64,000 nucleotides of DNA from Arthrinium phaeospermum. Lineage: Eukaryota > Ascomycota > Sordariomycetes > Amphisphaeriales > Apiosporaceae. The translations under genes and the position numbers were made by a program. Location of the stretch: the NCBI GenBank assembly GCA_006503535.1, contig QYRS01000009.1, positions 1,426,001 through 1,490,000 of the forward strand, read 5' to 3'. The notes beneath the pieces are model-generated. The model worked only from the letters and a program-made list of their open reading frames with translations, did no database searches and was not told where the DNA came from. This document shows positions 20,678-31,919 of this stretch, one piece after another (the stretch's first letter is position 1; every line of letters begins with the position of its first letter).

Positions 20678-23600
20678 TCAAAAGAACTTGCTCTTGAGCC
20701 CGCCCAGCAGCATGTTGCGCTGCTGCTGCTTCATAAACTTGCTCGCGCTGTCCGCGTAGCTCTTGCTCGAGTCGGCCGCGCCCTCCATGCTGTCGCTCAT
20801 CAGGTTCAGCTTCTCGGTCCGCTCGTTCAGCTGCCGCGTCAGGTAGTCGCCCCACCCCTCGGTCTCGCCCGTCGCCACGCGCGGGCTCGCGGGCGGCGCC
20901 CCGCGCTTCTCCGCCTCCGCCGCCTCCATCATGCGCTTGCTGGGCGGCCGGTCCGGCCCACCAATTAGGAGGTCCAGGTCCAGCGGGGACACATACTGCG
21001 TCCCCGAGAGCCACTGCACGTTCGAGATGGTGGGGCGCGGGGGCATGATGAGGTTCGGGTTGATCAGCACGTCCGCCGTATTCTCAATTTCGCGACCGAT
21101 GCCCCAGGCACCCAGGACGGCAATCTCGGCGGGACCGGTCCAGCAGAAGAGGTTGCCGTCCGAGTCGACGATCGCGTCTTCACCGCGGCTGCCATCCATC
21201 ATGTTGAGAGGGGCGTTGTTGATCTCGCTGAGCGCCGGCAGGGAGAAAGCCCGGGCCCTACGATCGCCACAGATGGCGACTAGGGCCACACCATAGACAT
21301 TGACCTTGGTGACGGCAGCAGACTCGCACAGGTAGTCATCAAATGACTTCGAAGCGCCCTTGGATGTGCCTGGTCGCAGTAGACGGATTTCGGTGGAAGT
21401 CACTGCATCACTTATTAGACTCTGGTCACGCTATGTGCAATTAGGGAGAAAGATTACTCACCGACAACAAGTGTTCCTTGGACTGCCTTGCCTTCTCGTA
21501 GGCCCGCGACGGATTGGCCCGAGGCAACAGCCGGAGCTCCAGTGTTCGTCTCGATAGGGCAGATGGAGACGACCTTGTCGTTCAACTGCGCAACACCCAT
21601 AGGGGTTACCTTGTACCCATTGCCCTCCGGGAGCAAGACGAATGTCAAGAGCTTGCCCAGGTTCGTGCCAACAAAACAGCAAATGCTCGAGAACTTATCG
21701 CCATCAAGCGTAAGAACAGCAAACTCAATAGCCGTTGGCCACTCCTTGGCAGCCGAGGTGCTGGAGCTTCTGCCGAGGAAAGACGAGCGCTTGTCTTGCT
21801 TGGCGAATTCGGCCATTGTGACCTGATAAATCACAGACGGGCCTCGCATATCAATGATGCTGAAGAAGCCGTTCTCCGAGCCAACAGCGATGAACCCAAT
21901 GTCAGAAACCTTTGCCGCGGTTATTGGGCCTTGCATCATCTCGTACAGACGGAATGGCTGAAGGCCCTGCTTCAATGAAGGCTCGGTTCGCGCACTAACA
22001 TCCGTAAGGCCGCCCGGGTTGGGCTCGATCTGCGGCTCATTGTCACGACCAAAAAATCGGTTGCCATCCCACTTGTAGATGACCAGCTCGCCCTTGCTCG
22101 TTCCGACAGCAAACTCGCCAGTGTTGGAAGCCATGCTCATTGCGGTAATTTCGACATCGTCGTACCGACCCACGGCACGGGGGACGTCAACCTGCAGCTG
22201 TGTGGGGTTCTCAAGCTCGTCACCGTGGCCAGCATCCCAGATACGAACAGTACCATCAGCGTGAGCGACTTGGATGATGCTGCGTCCCTCGAACATGCGG
22301 CGTTGCAGAGGGGCCTCTTTTCCGCCCTTGAGAAGAGCTTCGCCTTGCTTGCGCGTCTCTACCATACCCAGCCATCTTGTCCGCTCAATGGTTGCGACTT
22401 CAAACTTGACGGCAAATGGGTGGACGAAAGACATGGATGGGTGCAGTTGGTTGGTCGGTGAAATAGGATATCCACTAGGGAAGCTCATGGTATGGACCTC
22501 GCCGGATGACAATAGAGTCATGACGGCAATGGGATCCTGCGCACCATTGAAGTGTGGCGATAACCGTGGTATCATGAAGAAGTCGGAAACTTCCGTCATA
22601 GGGGGGGTCTGTAGGATGTTTTGCCGCTTTCCCTTGCAGTATTCCGCGAGGATTGACCATGTCGATGTGGCGTAGTTGGGGGTGACGCCCATCTCAATGA
22701 ACGTCAAGCCATCAGGGGGGCTGTCGATTGTCTGACCGCCAGCAATAAGGAGACCGCTGTCTTCGGGGTTCTCCTTGCAGCACCAAGTTATCCGAATGTA
22801 TGGGTGTTTCGCCAAGGAATGTCCTGGGTTTGGTACAGGTTGGTGAATGTTCATGTCGTAGAGCGTGCGGGCCATTACGAGGCGACCATCCTTCGAGCCA
22901 TCCCAAAATGCAAGGCTGCCATCATCGTGTACTGTCAGGATGAAAGTCCCCGTCGGATGCCATAGGGCTTGCGTGAGCCTAGGCTGCCTTATCGTCTCGG
23001 GTGCGACGCAGTTGCCGCCGGGGGCACCTGGGGGCAATTGGTACTCGAAGAACATGGTCGGCTTGTTCTGTTTGAACGAGTATACAACGGCGCCGTGGGT
23101 GTAGGCAATCAGAAGCTTGCCGATATCTCTTGGGTGCAGCTGCATGCTGACGATTGCGACCGCCCTTGCCTTGGGATCCTTCTCGGCCCAGAAGTTGGGA
23201 AGACGCAGCGGCGCGATGCGCTCTCGATCCAGATCATAGGCGAAGACCTCGCCGGACTGTGTTGCGAGCAAGCACCAGTCCAGCATGGGGTCGGTCACCA
23301 TGCATGATACGACGCCGGGGCAATGGAAGGCGGTCACGCGCTTCCCCGTATTCAGATCCCATATTATGACTTCGTTCTTGGTGTCGAGGCTGACGAGGCG
23401 GTTCGCGACGAACTGAACGTCGGCAAAGGAGCATGGTCGTGGCGGGACGAGGAACTTGTGAACGCGGTTTTGGCCGAAGACTTCGATGCGACCGGGGCCG
23501 AACTTGGACTCTCTCGTTCCGACGGCGAGGAGGGATTGGACTGGCTCGTAGGCGATGCAACTGTAGTAGAGAGAAGACCAGTTAGCAACGCAACAATACC

Positions 23601-23755
23601 CCAATGAGCCCCGGCTCTACCGTAGTAGCAGCGTACCTGATTTGCGAATTGATGCCGTATCGTGTCCGGTCGTCTGGTGCGAAAAGGTCTGGCGTCACTT
23701 TGGGGGAGAGGTCGTTGGACATGCCCGACTGCTTGCCCCGCAAGAAGCCCGCCAT
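20678..23755 (-). CDS. Lgl/Sro7/tomosyn-family WD40 protein of exocytosis
   Basis: Polarity and secretion factor expected to bind plasma-membrane t-SNAREs and Rab/exocyst during vesicle fusion. Three exons (23637-23755, 21462-23560, 20678-21402; introns 76 and 59 bp) give 980 residues. The N-terminus is MAGFLRGKQSGMSNDLSP, then the twin-propeller region with family-typical segments (SCIAYEPVQSLLAVGT, IWDLNTGKRV, LWHPTGTFILTVHDDGSLAFWD). An Lgl-C-like region follows (IGFIAVGSENGFFSIIDMRGPSVIYQ). The last 60 residues (LTRQLNERTEKLNLMSDSMEGAA...FMKQQQ) resemble an R-SNARE/tomosyn coil without a membrane anchor. Both splice joins restore conserved sequence. The name rests on family resemblance to yeast Sro7/Sro77. 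Confidence 0.93.
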
Positions 23756-24504
23756 GGTGATTTGGTTTGGTTGTGAAAGTCGCGGGTCGCGAGTCAAAGG
23801 AATGTGGTGGTCAAGTTGTTGGCCTGTTCAGACGAGGCTGGCAAAAGGAAAACTTGCGAAACAGAGAAAAGCCTAGCTCTCCTGAACGTCTCCTAAAGAA
23901 GTCAGTTGGTAGATCGCAACACACTATCGTTTGTCGCGGACCTGGATCTAATTGCAATCTTCCTTCAGGTAGATTGATGGGTGATTGTGGTGCCAGTCCA
24001 CTCTACTGTAGAGCCAAGGACCCTTAGGAATTGTTGATTGGCGGGGAGGGGCGACGTCATCTTCTGGCCTTGGCAGACTGCTAAACCTGAGTCCCCAGTG
24101 CCGTCCCAGCCGTCCCGCCTCTACCCTGAAGTGGCATTGAAAAGTAAACACTGGAATGGCCAGATTAATTGTCGATGCTTGAAGGACCCGGATGGAATAA
24201 CCAGTGGCATATATGAGTAGTAACCTGGTTATTACACTCGTACAATATATACCTCCTCGGGTTTTTATCATTGAATAGCTGTCGGGAAAAGCCTAGCTAT
24301 GAGGTTAGCCCGGTGTCACTACAGCAGTCCGTGCTAAGCGTTCACAATTCGACAAATGCATCAGTTAGCTATGCTGTTTTTAAACCCCCATGTCAAGATA
24401 TTTGTCCTATCTGAATTTGCCATAAACGAAAATTCATGCCAGGCTCCCTCATTATGATGCCTCGTCTGAAAATCCGAATCCGAGGCGCCTAGCCCAGAAA
24501 TAAG
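23756..24504. other. Intergenic region, no gene seen
   Basis: A 750-bp gap with the promoter of the Sro7-like gene and the 3' end of the coiled-coil gene; no coding signal. Confidence 0.5.
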
Positions 24505-25893
24505 CTAATAACGTTCCTCTCGATGCGATCTGATCATCGCGCGAATATCTTGTGCCAGCTGCCATAATCCCACCCGCTCATGATAGTTCATGCTACAAAT
24601 GCTGCAGTTATTGATTCGGTCCTGCAGCTTCTCGACTGCCTTCTCGCTTTGAAAGAGCTTTTCCTTGAGCGAGGCTGTTTCGACAGCTGCCTTCGACGTC
24701 TCCTGGATATGATGGATCTCAAGTTCCTCCTTCTTGTCGATAAGTAGGATGACTTCGACCTTGACATCCGCAATCTCGTTGAGGAGTTCTGCAACATACT
24801 CCTTCTTCTTCTGCTCGGCAACCTTCTCCCGCGCCTCGCCGGCCTTGATATCCGCTCCAGCGCTGTCCAGCTTGGTCAGGATCTCTTCGTTGGTGGTTTC
24901 CAGCCCGTCTCGGACCGTCTCGAGGCCATGGATCTCTTCCTCAAGCTGGGTAATGCGGGCGATATGGACCTCCTCAGTGGTACGAGCTCTCTCGAGAGAA
25001 CGGTTGGCTGCAGCAAGACTATCCTCCATTGCACCAATGTGCTCCTTATACGAATTGCAGAGAGCGTCCGATGCGGCTGCCGCTATGCGTGACTCCGCTA
25101 GCTCCTCCTCCACCTCGGCCATCTCGGGCGTCTTTTCACGGTGTTCGAGGAGAGCCTCTGCTTTGAACTGTTCACCAGCTCGATCCACGTCTGCCTCGGT
25201 CTTGAGTTGCGTCGGAAACTCCTGATTCTCAATGCCCATCTGCTCAATCTGCTCTATGAGCGCTTTGTTCTCCTTGGTAACACCCTCAAGCTCGACTTCC
25301 TTCCGCGATAGCAATCCCTTGGTTCGCATAAGCTCGGCTTCTATGCGCTGATAGGAAGTGACCTCCGCATCTCTATGGGAGAGTGTGTTCTTCGTGGCAA
25401 GCAACTCGGCATTCACCTCGCTCAGCTTTGCCTCGAGTTCGGCCACTTTGCCGTTAGCAAGCCGGGTCTGCTTCTGGGCAATCTCGAGCCGACTCGAATT
25501 GTTCGCGCCCCCATGTGCAGTCTTGCCTGTCGGCATGGAGGAAGAAGGCTTCCTGGCCTGGGGTGTGGTAGTGTCACTGCGAGGAAGGGAAGGCTTCTTG
25601 ATAGGGCGCGGGTTTGCTTCGCGAGAGCCGGAAATGTTGCTTGCGCGGCGCTTCACTGCGGGAGTCAAAAGCGGAGGGGTGCCGCCGTCATCGTCCTCGC
25701 TGTCGGAGACGAGGTTAATGACGTCCTTCTGTGCCTTGGACTTCTTCAAGCCCCCATAGGGTGTATCACCGCTGGCATTATGCTGGAGCATTATGGTTAG
25801 TTAAGAGATGACATCCCACATCACTGGTTGAGAAGTACTTACGTCAGGCTTGACCTCCTTCGCCAGAGGAGTTGCGTTCTTGTTTCCAGCCAT
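24505..25893 (-). CDS. Coiled-coil protein with SUMO-interaction-like motif
   Basis: Two exons (25843-25893, 24505-25782; intron 60 bp) give 442 residues. The first exon codes for only 17 residues (MAGNKNATPLAKEVKPD). After the join, KDVINLVSDSEDDDGG (about residues 40-55) has the shape of a SUMO-interacting motif: hydrophobic core followed by Ser and acidic residues. A basic Ser/Pro-rich stretch (about 60-115) could carry a nuclear localisation signal (VKRRAS, RPIKKPS). From about residue 120 to 405 the sequence is a nearly continuous heptad-rich coiled coil. A short Cys pair (NCSICSMNYHERVGLW) sits near the C-terminus, too small for a known zinc finger. Likely a nuclear scaffold; no orthologue recognised. 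Confidence 0.82.
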
Positions 25894-28800
25894 GATGCTG
25901 CCGACTGATAGTAAAAAATCAAAGGGCTGGAGATGATGGGAAGGATGGACTGGTAGTTGTGTCGCGGCCAATCGACTGTCATGTGAAATCCACAGGTCGT
26001 AGATCGGCATGGAATAAGGTCAGACTGGACTGTAAGCGCGCTGGAATAAACTGTCTTGATTATCCCATTTATTCCCGATTACAACAGTGGAATACTCGAA
26101 TGATTTGTCGTGAACCGCGGCTGAAACGATTGAGGGCGTAGGAAGGAAAGATGAAGGGGAGAAGGAGTGAATGATGAGGCCAATTTGGGTAAGCTCATGC
26201 GCTTTCCCAAGATTGCATCTGCTGCTCAAATCTTTCCTCTTATTGATTGTAAGTGAGTTGTTTGGCGCGTTACAATGGGAAGGAAGGAGCTGCCATTTAT
26301 GCGTCAACAATCAGATCAATGGCAACTGCACACCTTTCTTCGTCGCCAATTGAATGTCTATGTTTGTTCATTGAGAGAATCAGGCGTGTGCAGCATTCTT
26401 CCATCGATTTAGGTGATATTACAGTGTCCGAAGTGCTTGCCAACTCACACGATATACAGTAGGTACTTGAGGTATGCTGATATTGGGTTGAGGTACCTCA
26501 ATAATTCCTGTCACCTCACAACCTGAGGTCAACTATAACGACTCAATGATGATTAACTAATGGCATAGCCGAATTACTCATTCGTCGGGAGTCCCAGATC
26601 TCTCAACATGTGATATTTTTGCGAGATGCACAGAAGGCCACGACATTGGTCCAGTGATGGACAGAAGAAGGGAAATAGAGCTGTATAATGGTCGAGTTTC
26701 GAAGCAATTGGGTATTTCTATTGTCAGTTCCGGGCTTGGGATGAGGGAAGGCTAAAATGGTTACCAGTCCACAACCAGGTAATAACATCCCAAACATGTG
26801 GTTGACGGTGGAACAATTTGGTAACCCAACCCGCTCAATAGTTCTTCAGATTCAACCCCGAGAACATGTTCAGTAGAAGACCGAAATGAACAGTGGCCTT
26901 TGAATTGGATGTTTGTCACTTGTATGTCCCTGAAATGCCACAAGTAATAATAGTGCTGGATCACTTGTCTAGAGATATTGAGCTTTGCTGGATGTGATTG
27001 CACAAACTGTCCCATCAATCATTAAGTGAGGTTTTGGCAAAGAGAGGAGATGTAGTTCCCCTATCAAGACTGTGCAAAAGTACCAGACGTGGACATCAAC
27101 GACAGCACCATCGACCGAGCCATACGCATGGCTGATAGAATAGATCCCTCGATGTGCCGTGCTAAAGGCCGCATCAGTGAAACCCACCAGTCAATTGGTC
27201 AAGCATGATGATTGGAGACATGATTTATGGTTGCTAAGACTGTTCATCGTTGGTACATACGAGAATGATGTGATACCCAACCAAGTAGGCTCTCGCTGGT
27301 ACCTCCTCCGGTCACATTGAAGGACCAATTTGTCCGGTTATGAGGCGCAGCCGAGTCACGCTGGTGACTGCTTGACCTTTACTACTTCTGGAAGAAGACT
27401 TATCCGTCTAGTAGCGCTAGGAACTTTCTAAAAACGCCCACCGGTAGATCTAGATACGGGGATAACGAGATTCATTCAGTACTGGTCTCTATCACACGAT
27501 ATCGTTCATCCCCTACAATCCACTACATGAATTGTTTCAGCCCCGGGCGATGCACTCATCACGCTGTCGATTACTTTTGTATTAATAATGTGTTTTTCTA
27601 TTCAAAGATCAATTCTCGGTGTGTCAATCTGAGTAATCGGCACGCCGAGAACCAAAGTCCGCATAGCGCTGACTGAAACCGCAGCCATTGGCAATGGTCG
27701 GTGTGCTTGCACGCCGCAAGAAAGTTTCGGTTAGACGTGAGAGGCATGCGATGAGGCACAGACAGCCATCACCTGTATGTACTTCGATCGTAAACAAACT
27801 CATGACCAGGATTCTCGTTCCCGAAGGTCTGGGCCGAAGTGTCAACCGAAAACGTGCCAATCACGGCCCTTACCGAAATTCTGGGGGCCAATAGGATGCA
27901 ACGGCAAGCGCCTTATCTTATGCACCTTGACAGCCACACGCAAAGTGCCATGCAGAAAAGGATGGCCACCCATGTCGATTTCAATTCTAGAAGCAAACAA
28001 TTTGAGCACACCTCAAGGTGAGACTGAATAGGGGCTGAATGGTGAGCAGGTAAGTGACAGGTTGAGGTGAGCCCTCCGTATGTTTCCGTTTATCTTAAAC
28101 TGACATAATCATCTAACGTTGGACCCGTAAATAGCTAACAGATATCGACAATAATAGAGAACCGTTCACGTAAGGCTGAAGTCGTACCATAATTTCTTTG
28201 AGAGGTGGAGTATAGCAGAATTCTGCTGCCTAACCAACGTGCACCGTAGCCATGGGACGTCCCATTGAGCACCGAATGCGGCAACCGGTACCCGGTGATG
28301 TGGAACGGTAAAGCACGCCCACGTCAATTTCAGATAATGTGACGAGATACCGGGACGAATGAGCGAGCAGGTGCTTGCAGGGGTGCGTGGAGGCTGATCC
28401 AAATCACCAACAACCCCAATAATTCTTATCACTCAGCCCCTTTTTGGAAACTCACGCTGGAGAACCAACTGAATAGTCCTCACGATATGGTTGTGGGGGC
28501 TGCTGAGAGCCATTTCATACATGGCGTCGTTCGCGACAGCCTAGGAGGATGTGACGGGTCTCCCGTAAGTTTATCCCACGGGTTCATCGAAAGGTGCTGT
28601 TATTGTTGCTGGGTCTTGCAGGGGGGAATATATACGGGGCTGACTAACCATGTTCTTAGCCAGTCAGAGAGCTTTGTCTGGTATGCGATGGGACTGCATC
28701 AGCCCTGTGGGACAGGGGTGCTTGGTGGAGTATTCGAATATAGCAGACTCCGGGTTGACAGACTTAGAGGTCATCAAGACGCGGCGAAATAGTTCGGGAC

Positions 28801-29080
28801 CGAGTCTACAACAGAGCCACGCCGTAGACGAGACGAGATGACATCGCTCTTGAGTGAAGGCAAGCAAACATGCTGACGCCAGGCTTGGCATGATCGATGT
28901 TATAAGGCCAGTTCCAACACGAATATCGATTTCTGTCTTCATCTTCATCTCGAGCACTTTACTTGGTTTACTCAATAAGAGTTCATACTCCGCCAGTCCT
29001 TTCATATAGAACAAACGTCTTCTGAGTCTGACAATTATCAAAATTTGACTACTCCCCTTACGCTAGCACTCATACCCACC
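25894..29080. other. Gene-poor 3.2-kb stretch
   Basis: No convincing gene on either strand. Frames are under 100 codons with no domain, and codon use looks random. It contains a perfect 14-bp palindrome (26488-26501). This is the largest apparently gene-free stretch in the window and borders the island of secreted proteins. It may hold decayed sequence I cannot identify. Confidence 0.5.
26488..26501. repeat. Perfect 14-bp palindrome
   Basis: ttgaggtacctcaa reads the same on both strands. Related half-sites (gtacttgaggt, acctcacaacctgaggt) lie within 50 bp on either side. Confidence 0.8.
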
Positions 29081-29750
29081 ATGAAGTCCACTAGTCTCAC
29101 CACTGCCCTCTGTCTGAGCTTGGTAGCTGGCACGTTGGCCGTTGCCCAAGAAGGAAACCCCTCCATCCTGAACGCGGCCAAAGACCACAAGCGTGTGGTT
29201 GCTGCTCGTGTATGTTGGAGACCTCCCTTCATCATAAAATTCCCCGAAATGACGAAGCTACTTGCAGCTTTAGCTCATCACTTCCACAAAGTGACGTGAC
29301 GTGCAACTGACTACCGAATAGCAGGTTCCCGACGCGAAAGACCATAAGGCCACAATTGCTGCTCGAGTACTGTTTCCCGAGTTACTGTTGAATTATGAAA
29401 ACTTGTACTAACTGAAAATACAGGCCCCTGTCGCCAAAGATCACAAACACGTTGAAGCTGCCCGTGTAAGACTCGAATTCTGGGCATGTACCCGAAGGTT
29501 GTGCTGGCTAACGACCAGTACCCCTAGGCTCCTGTTGCAAAGGACCATAATCCCGTTCAAGCCGCCCAGGAACCAACCTTTGTGACGCTTGTCGCGCGAC
29601 CCAAGGATCATAAACACCAACAAGCTGCGGTTGTGAGTTGACATCCCCTCCTTGTGTGCAATCTCATATATGGGTTGTTGAGCATGCCCTGAAGACCATG
29701 TACTGATAACAGAGTTTTCATAGGCCCCTGAGCCCACCCAAGCCGATTGA
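29081..29750 (+). CDS. Secreted KDHK-repeat protein, nearly one exon per repeat
   Basis: Five exons (29081-29209, 29325-29366, 29424-29465, 29528-29632, 29724-29750; introns 115, 57, 62 and 91 bp, all phase 0) give 114 residues. Residues 1-22 form a signal peptide (LCLSLVAGTLAVA, then QEG). The mature part has five related units: NAAKDHKRVVAAR, VPDAKDHKATIAAR, APVAKDHKHVEAAR, APVAKDHNPVQAAQ and RPKDHKHQQAAV, and it ends APEPTQAD. Units 2 and 3 are each exactly one 42-bp exon; exon 4 holds two. Internal exons are 42, 42 and 105 bp, so any can be skipped without shifting frame. Between units 3 and 4 the shared APVAKDH differs synonymously in 6 of 7 codons, which points to selection on the peptide. 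No Cys. One dibasic KR only. Family unknown; a peptide precursor or apoplastic effector is possible. Confidence 0.8.
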
Positions 29751-30710
29751 TATGATGCCCATAATTCAGCTGGAGCGGCAGGCGGTACGATGAGTTGTGG
29801 ATGGGGTGACTTTGCAACACACTTTACGACTCGGTTCAGCAAATAGCGGTTGTCAAGCCAGCAACAATTATGTATCAGATGGTGTTTTGATACCCATAGA
29901 GGATAGACGTGTACATAGCAACTTCATATATTGTATCGAGCTTAGAAAGTTGTCAAGGACTGATCAGTCCTACCATTCCTTGCCATCCCGACTTATGCTG
30001 TTGGAACGTGCACTGGTGGAATCCGAAGCGTCAGTGTAAACACCCGCGGAACAAACGCCATATACCGGTACCCTGAATCGCACGTGCCCATGCGGAGCCA
30101 CTAGGAACAGAAGAATGATCATCATCCTCATTCTTTTCTCCGATTGCTAAAGCGGGAACTTATTCCGCCAGCGTGGGAATGGAACAACGCCTCACCTCAG
30201 CCCTAGCTGCCATTGGCAGTGCTTAGGGCCCCCTAAAGCTAAAGGGCAGCGCTGAACCACAGCCCCGGGCCCATGACGTCAAAGCGCCATGCCAGGGGTC
30301 CCCACCTGCCCCCCACCCAATGGCCGCGCCGCTAAAAAGTCCTACCAAGTGACATAGCCCACTGCCCACTGCGTCCCTTTCGGACGAGCACTCTGGGTCG
30401 GCTGGTCCGGTAGGATGCCTGCCTTTGGGGGCAAAAGCAAAGAAAGAAAGCAGGATTTTTCCGGTCGTACCAACCTTTTTATTAGATCTCACTCATCTAC
30501 TCAACGTTTTCCCTTCTTCAAATCTTTAACCATCAAGTTTCGGTTCTTTAATCGCCAATTTCATACTCGCCAAAAAAAGAGACAGCTAGAACTCTATCGC
30601 TTAGCTCACTTGGACCCATGCCCCACCGATACCGTCATCAAGCCACGAATCAGCAGTAACGGGTGTCACAAGCGTCATCACGCGAGAGAAAGAGAGCCAG
30701 AAGAAAGAAA
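29751..30710. other. Intergenic region, no gene seen
   Basis: About 960 bp between the repeat gene and the next small gene, with a GC-rich segment at 30230-30420. No supportable frame. The end (30460-30700) is pyrimidine- then purine-rich, as in promoters and leaders. Confidence 0.5.
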
Positions 30711-31091
30711 ATGTTGTTCAAAAAGCAGCACACCAAACAGCAGGACTCCAAGTCCTCCACGAACAGCCAGTCCTCCGCCCAGTCCACCCAGTCCACCCAG
30801 CCCTCCGCCCAGGGCGACGGCGGCCCCATCCGGGACTCCACCACCGCCCTGCCCAAAAACGTCAACTCGATGCGGACCTGGGAGGTGCAGAACCAGCAGG
30901 AGCAGGAACGGACCCGCGCGAGCGGCAGCAGCGGCGCGCGCAGCAGCTATGCGCACGCGGGGACGGACTGGGACCAGAAGAACGAGGACCTGGCGAGGAG
31001 GGCGCAGGGTCTCCCGCTGCGGTCCCCGAGCATCAAGCAGAGCTGGAGGCACCGGTTGTTCAAGGGGCCCGGGCTGGGCGTCTACAGCTGA
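30711..31091 (+). CDS. Small low-complexity hypothetical protein
   Basis: Single-exon frame of 126 residues starting MLFKKQHTKQQ. The first 40 residues after the start are Gln/Ser/Thr-rich (SSAQSTQSTQPSAQ). The second half is ordered-looking and basic (NEDLARRAQGLPLRSP, IKQSWRHRLFKGPGLGVYS). No signal peptide or membrane segment. The strong GC bias at third positions in the C-terminal half and the A-rich leader right before the ATG (aagaaagaaa) favour a real gene. Not recognised; probably a small cytosolic or nuclear protein. Confidence 0.6.
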   Translation: MLFKKQHTKQQDSKSSTNSQSSAQSTQSTQPSAQGDGGPIRDSTTALPKNVNSMRTWEVQNQQEQERTRASGSSGARSSYAHAGTDWDQKNEDLARRAQGLPLRSPSIKQSWRHRLFKGPGLGVYS

Positions 31092-31275
31092 GTTGGGGTC
31101 TTTTCAGGATGAACAGCACTTGAGTTTGAGGTCCATTCGACAGACTGAGACATGTACGATACAGATGTATTATCAATAGCGAGAGCGGTAGCGGGACATG
31201 AATTCACCATCAAATTCACAAAGCCATTGAAATCGTCAACCATTGAAAAGTCGGCCGGACCTCCTGCTCAAAAGG

Positions 31276-31919
31276 TCAAGGCATCGGCTGGGTGAGCTCC
31301 CAGGTTATACCCACATTGACTCCAGCCGAACTATAACACGAAGTGACCCCCCAAGCCGAGCACCGTCCAGTCTGGGAGCAAGTGCCGTTCTGCTGGTTGA
31401 GCATCATGGAGATGAACTTTTCAACGTCTCCATTACCAATTCTGTTGAAGAGGGAACGTTTACAGGGACACATGTCAGCCAGCATGTTACTTGTATTCTC
31501 CAATGAAAGGAAGAGAGAGCGATGACCTACGTAGCATTCTGACTCAGATCCGACCCCATCTTCGCGACGACGAGCTGGCACGTGTTGTTGGTCATAAAGG
31601 GGCTCAGGACCGAGTCCCCCGGCCAGTGGCTGATGTTGTAGTAGCCCGGGGTGCCCGTGACGTTGGCGAGGAGCATCTGGCAGTCGGCCAGGAGGGGGGA
31701 GTCGGTCTGGGTGTGGTTGACGAGCGTCGACGGTCCGCAGGTGTACTGCGCCTGGTAGGTGGGCTGGAACTGGGCCTGGGCCGCGCAGCAAGGAGCCGCC
31801 GTCTCCCGCTGGGAGAGGTGATGCAGGGGGTCGGACGACAGCGGCAGGTGCAGGCCGCTGATGGCTTGGGCGAGCAGGGCCATCATGAGATAAAGGCCGG
31901 CGGAAGAGAAGAGATGCAT
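31276..31919 (-). CDS. Small secreted Hce2/Ecp2-like protein
   Basis: Two exons (31531-31919, 31276-31441) joined by an 89-bp intron with a CTGAC branch point give 184 residues. Signal peptide about 1-22 (SSAGLYLMMALLAQAISG). The mature domain follows the Hce2 (Ecp2-homologue) pattern: YTCGPSTLVNHT, SPLLADCQMLLANVTG, NNTCQLVV, then after the splice IGNGDVEKFISMML, C-x-W-G and ITWEL at the end. Six domain Cys (61, 80, 114, 151, 157, 165) plus CC at 44-45; several NxT/NxS glycosylation sites. Ecp2 of Cladosporium fulvum is the founding member, an apoplastic effector; many saprotrophs also have Hce2 genes, so pathogenicity is not implied. An alternative acceptor at 31490 would give a 41-bp intron, which I consider too short. 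Confidence 0.75.

Noticed and set aside
30415..31179. 254-codon plus-strand frame overlapping the low-complexity gene
   Set aside because: Arg/Pro/Ser-rich alternative frame of the 30711-31091 gene; low-complexity shadow.
31490..31530. 41-bp intron in the Hce2-like gene
   Set aside because: Too short and no branch point; the 89-bp intron has a CTGAC branch and restores the domain.
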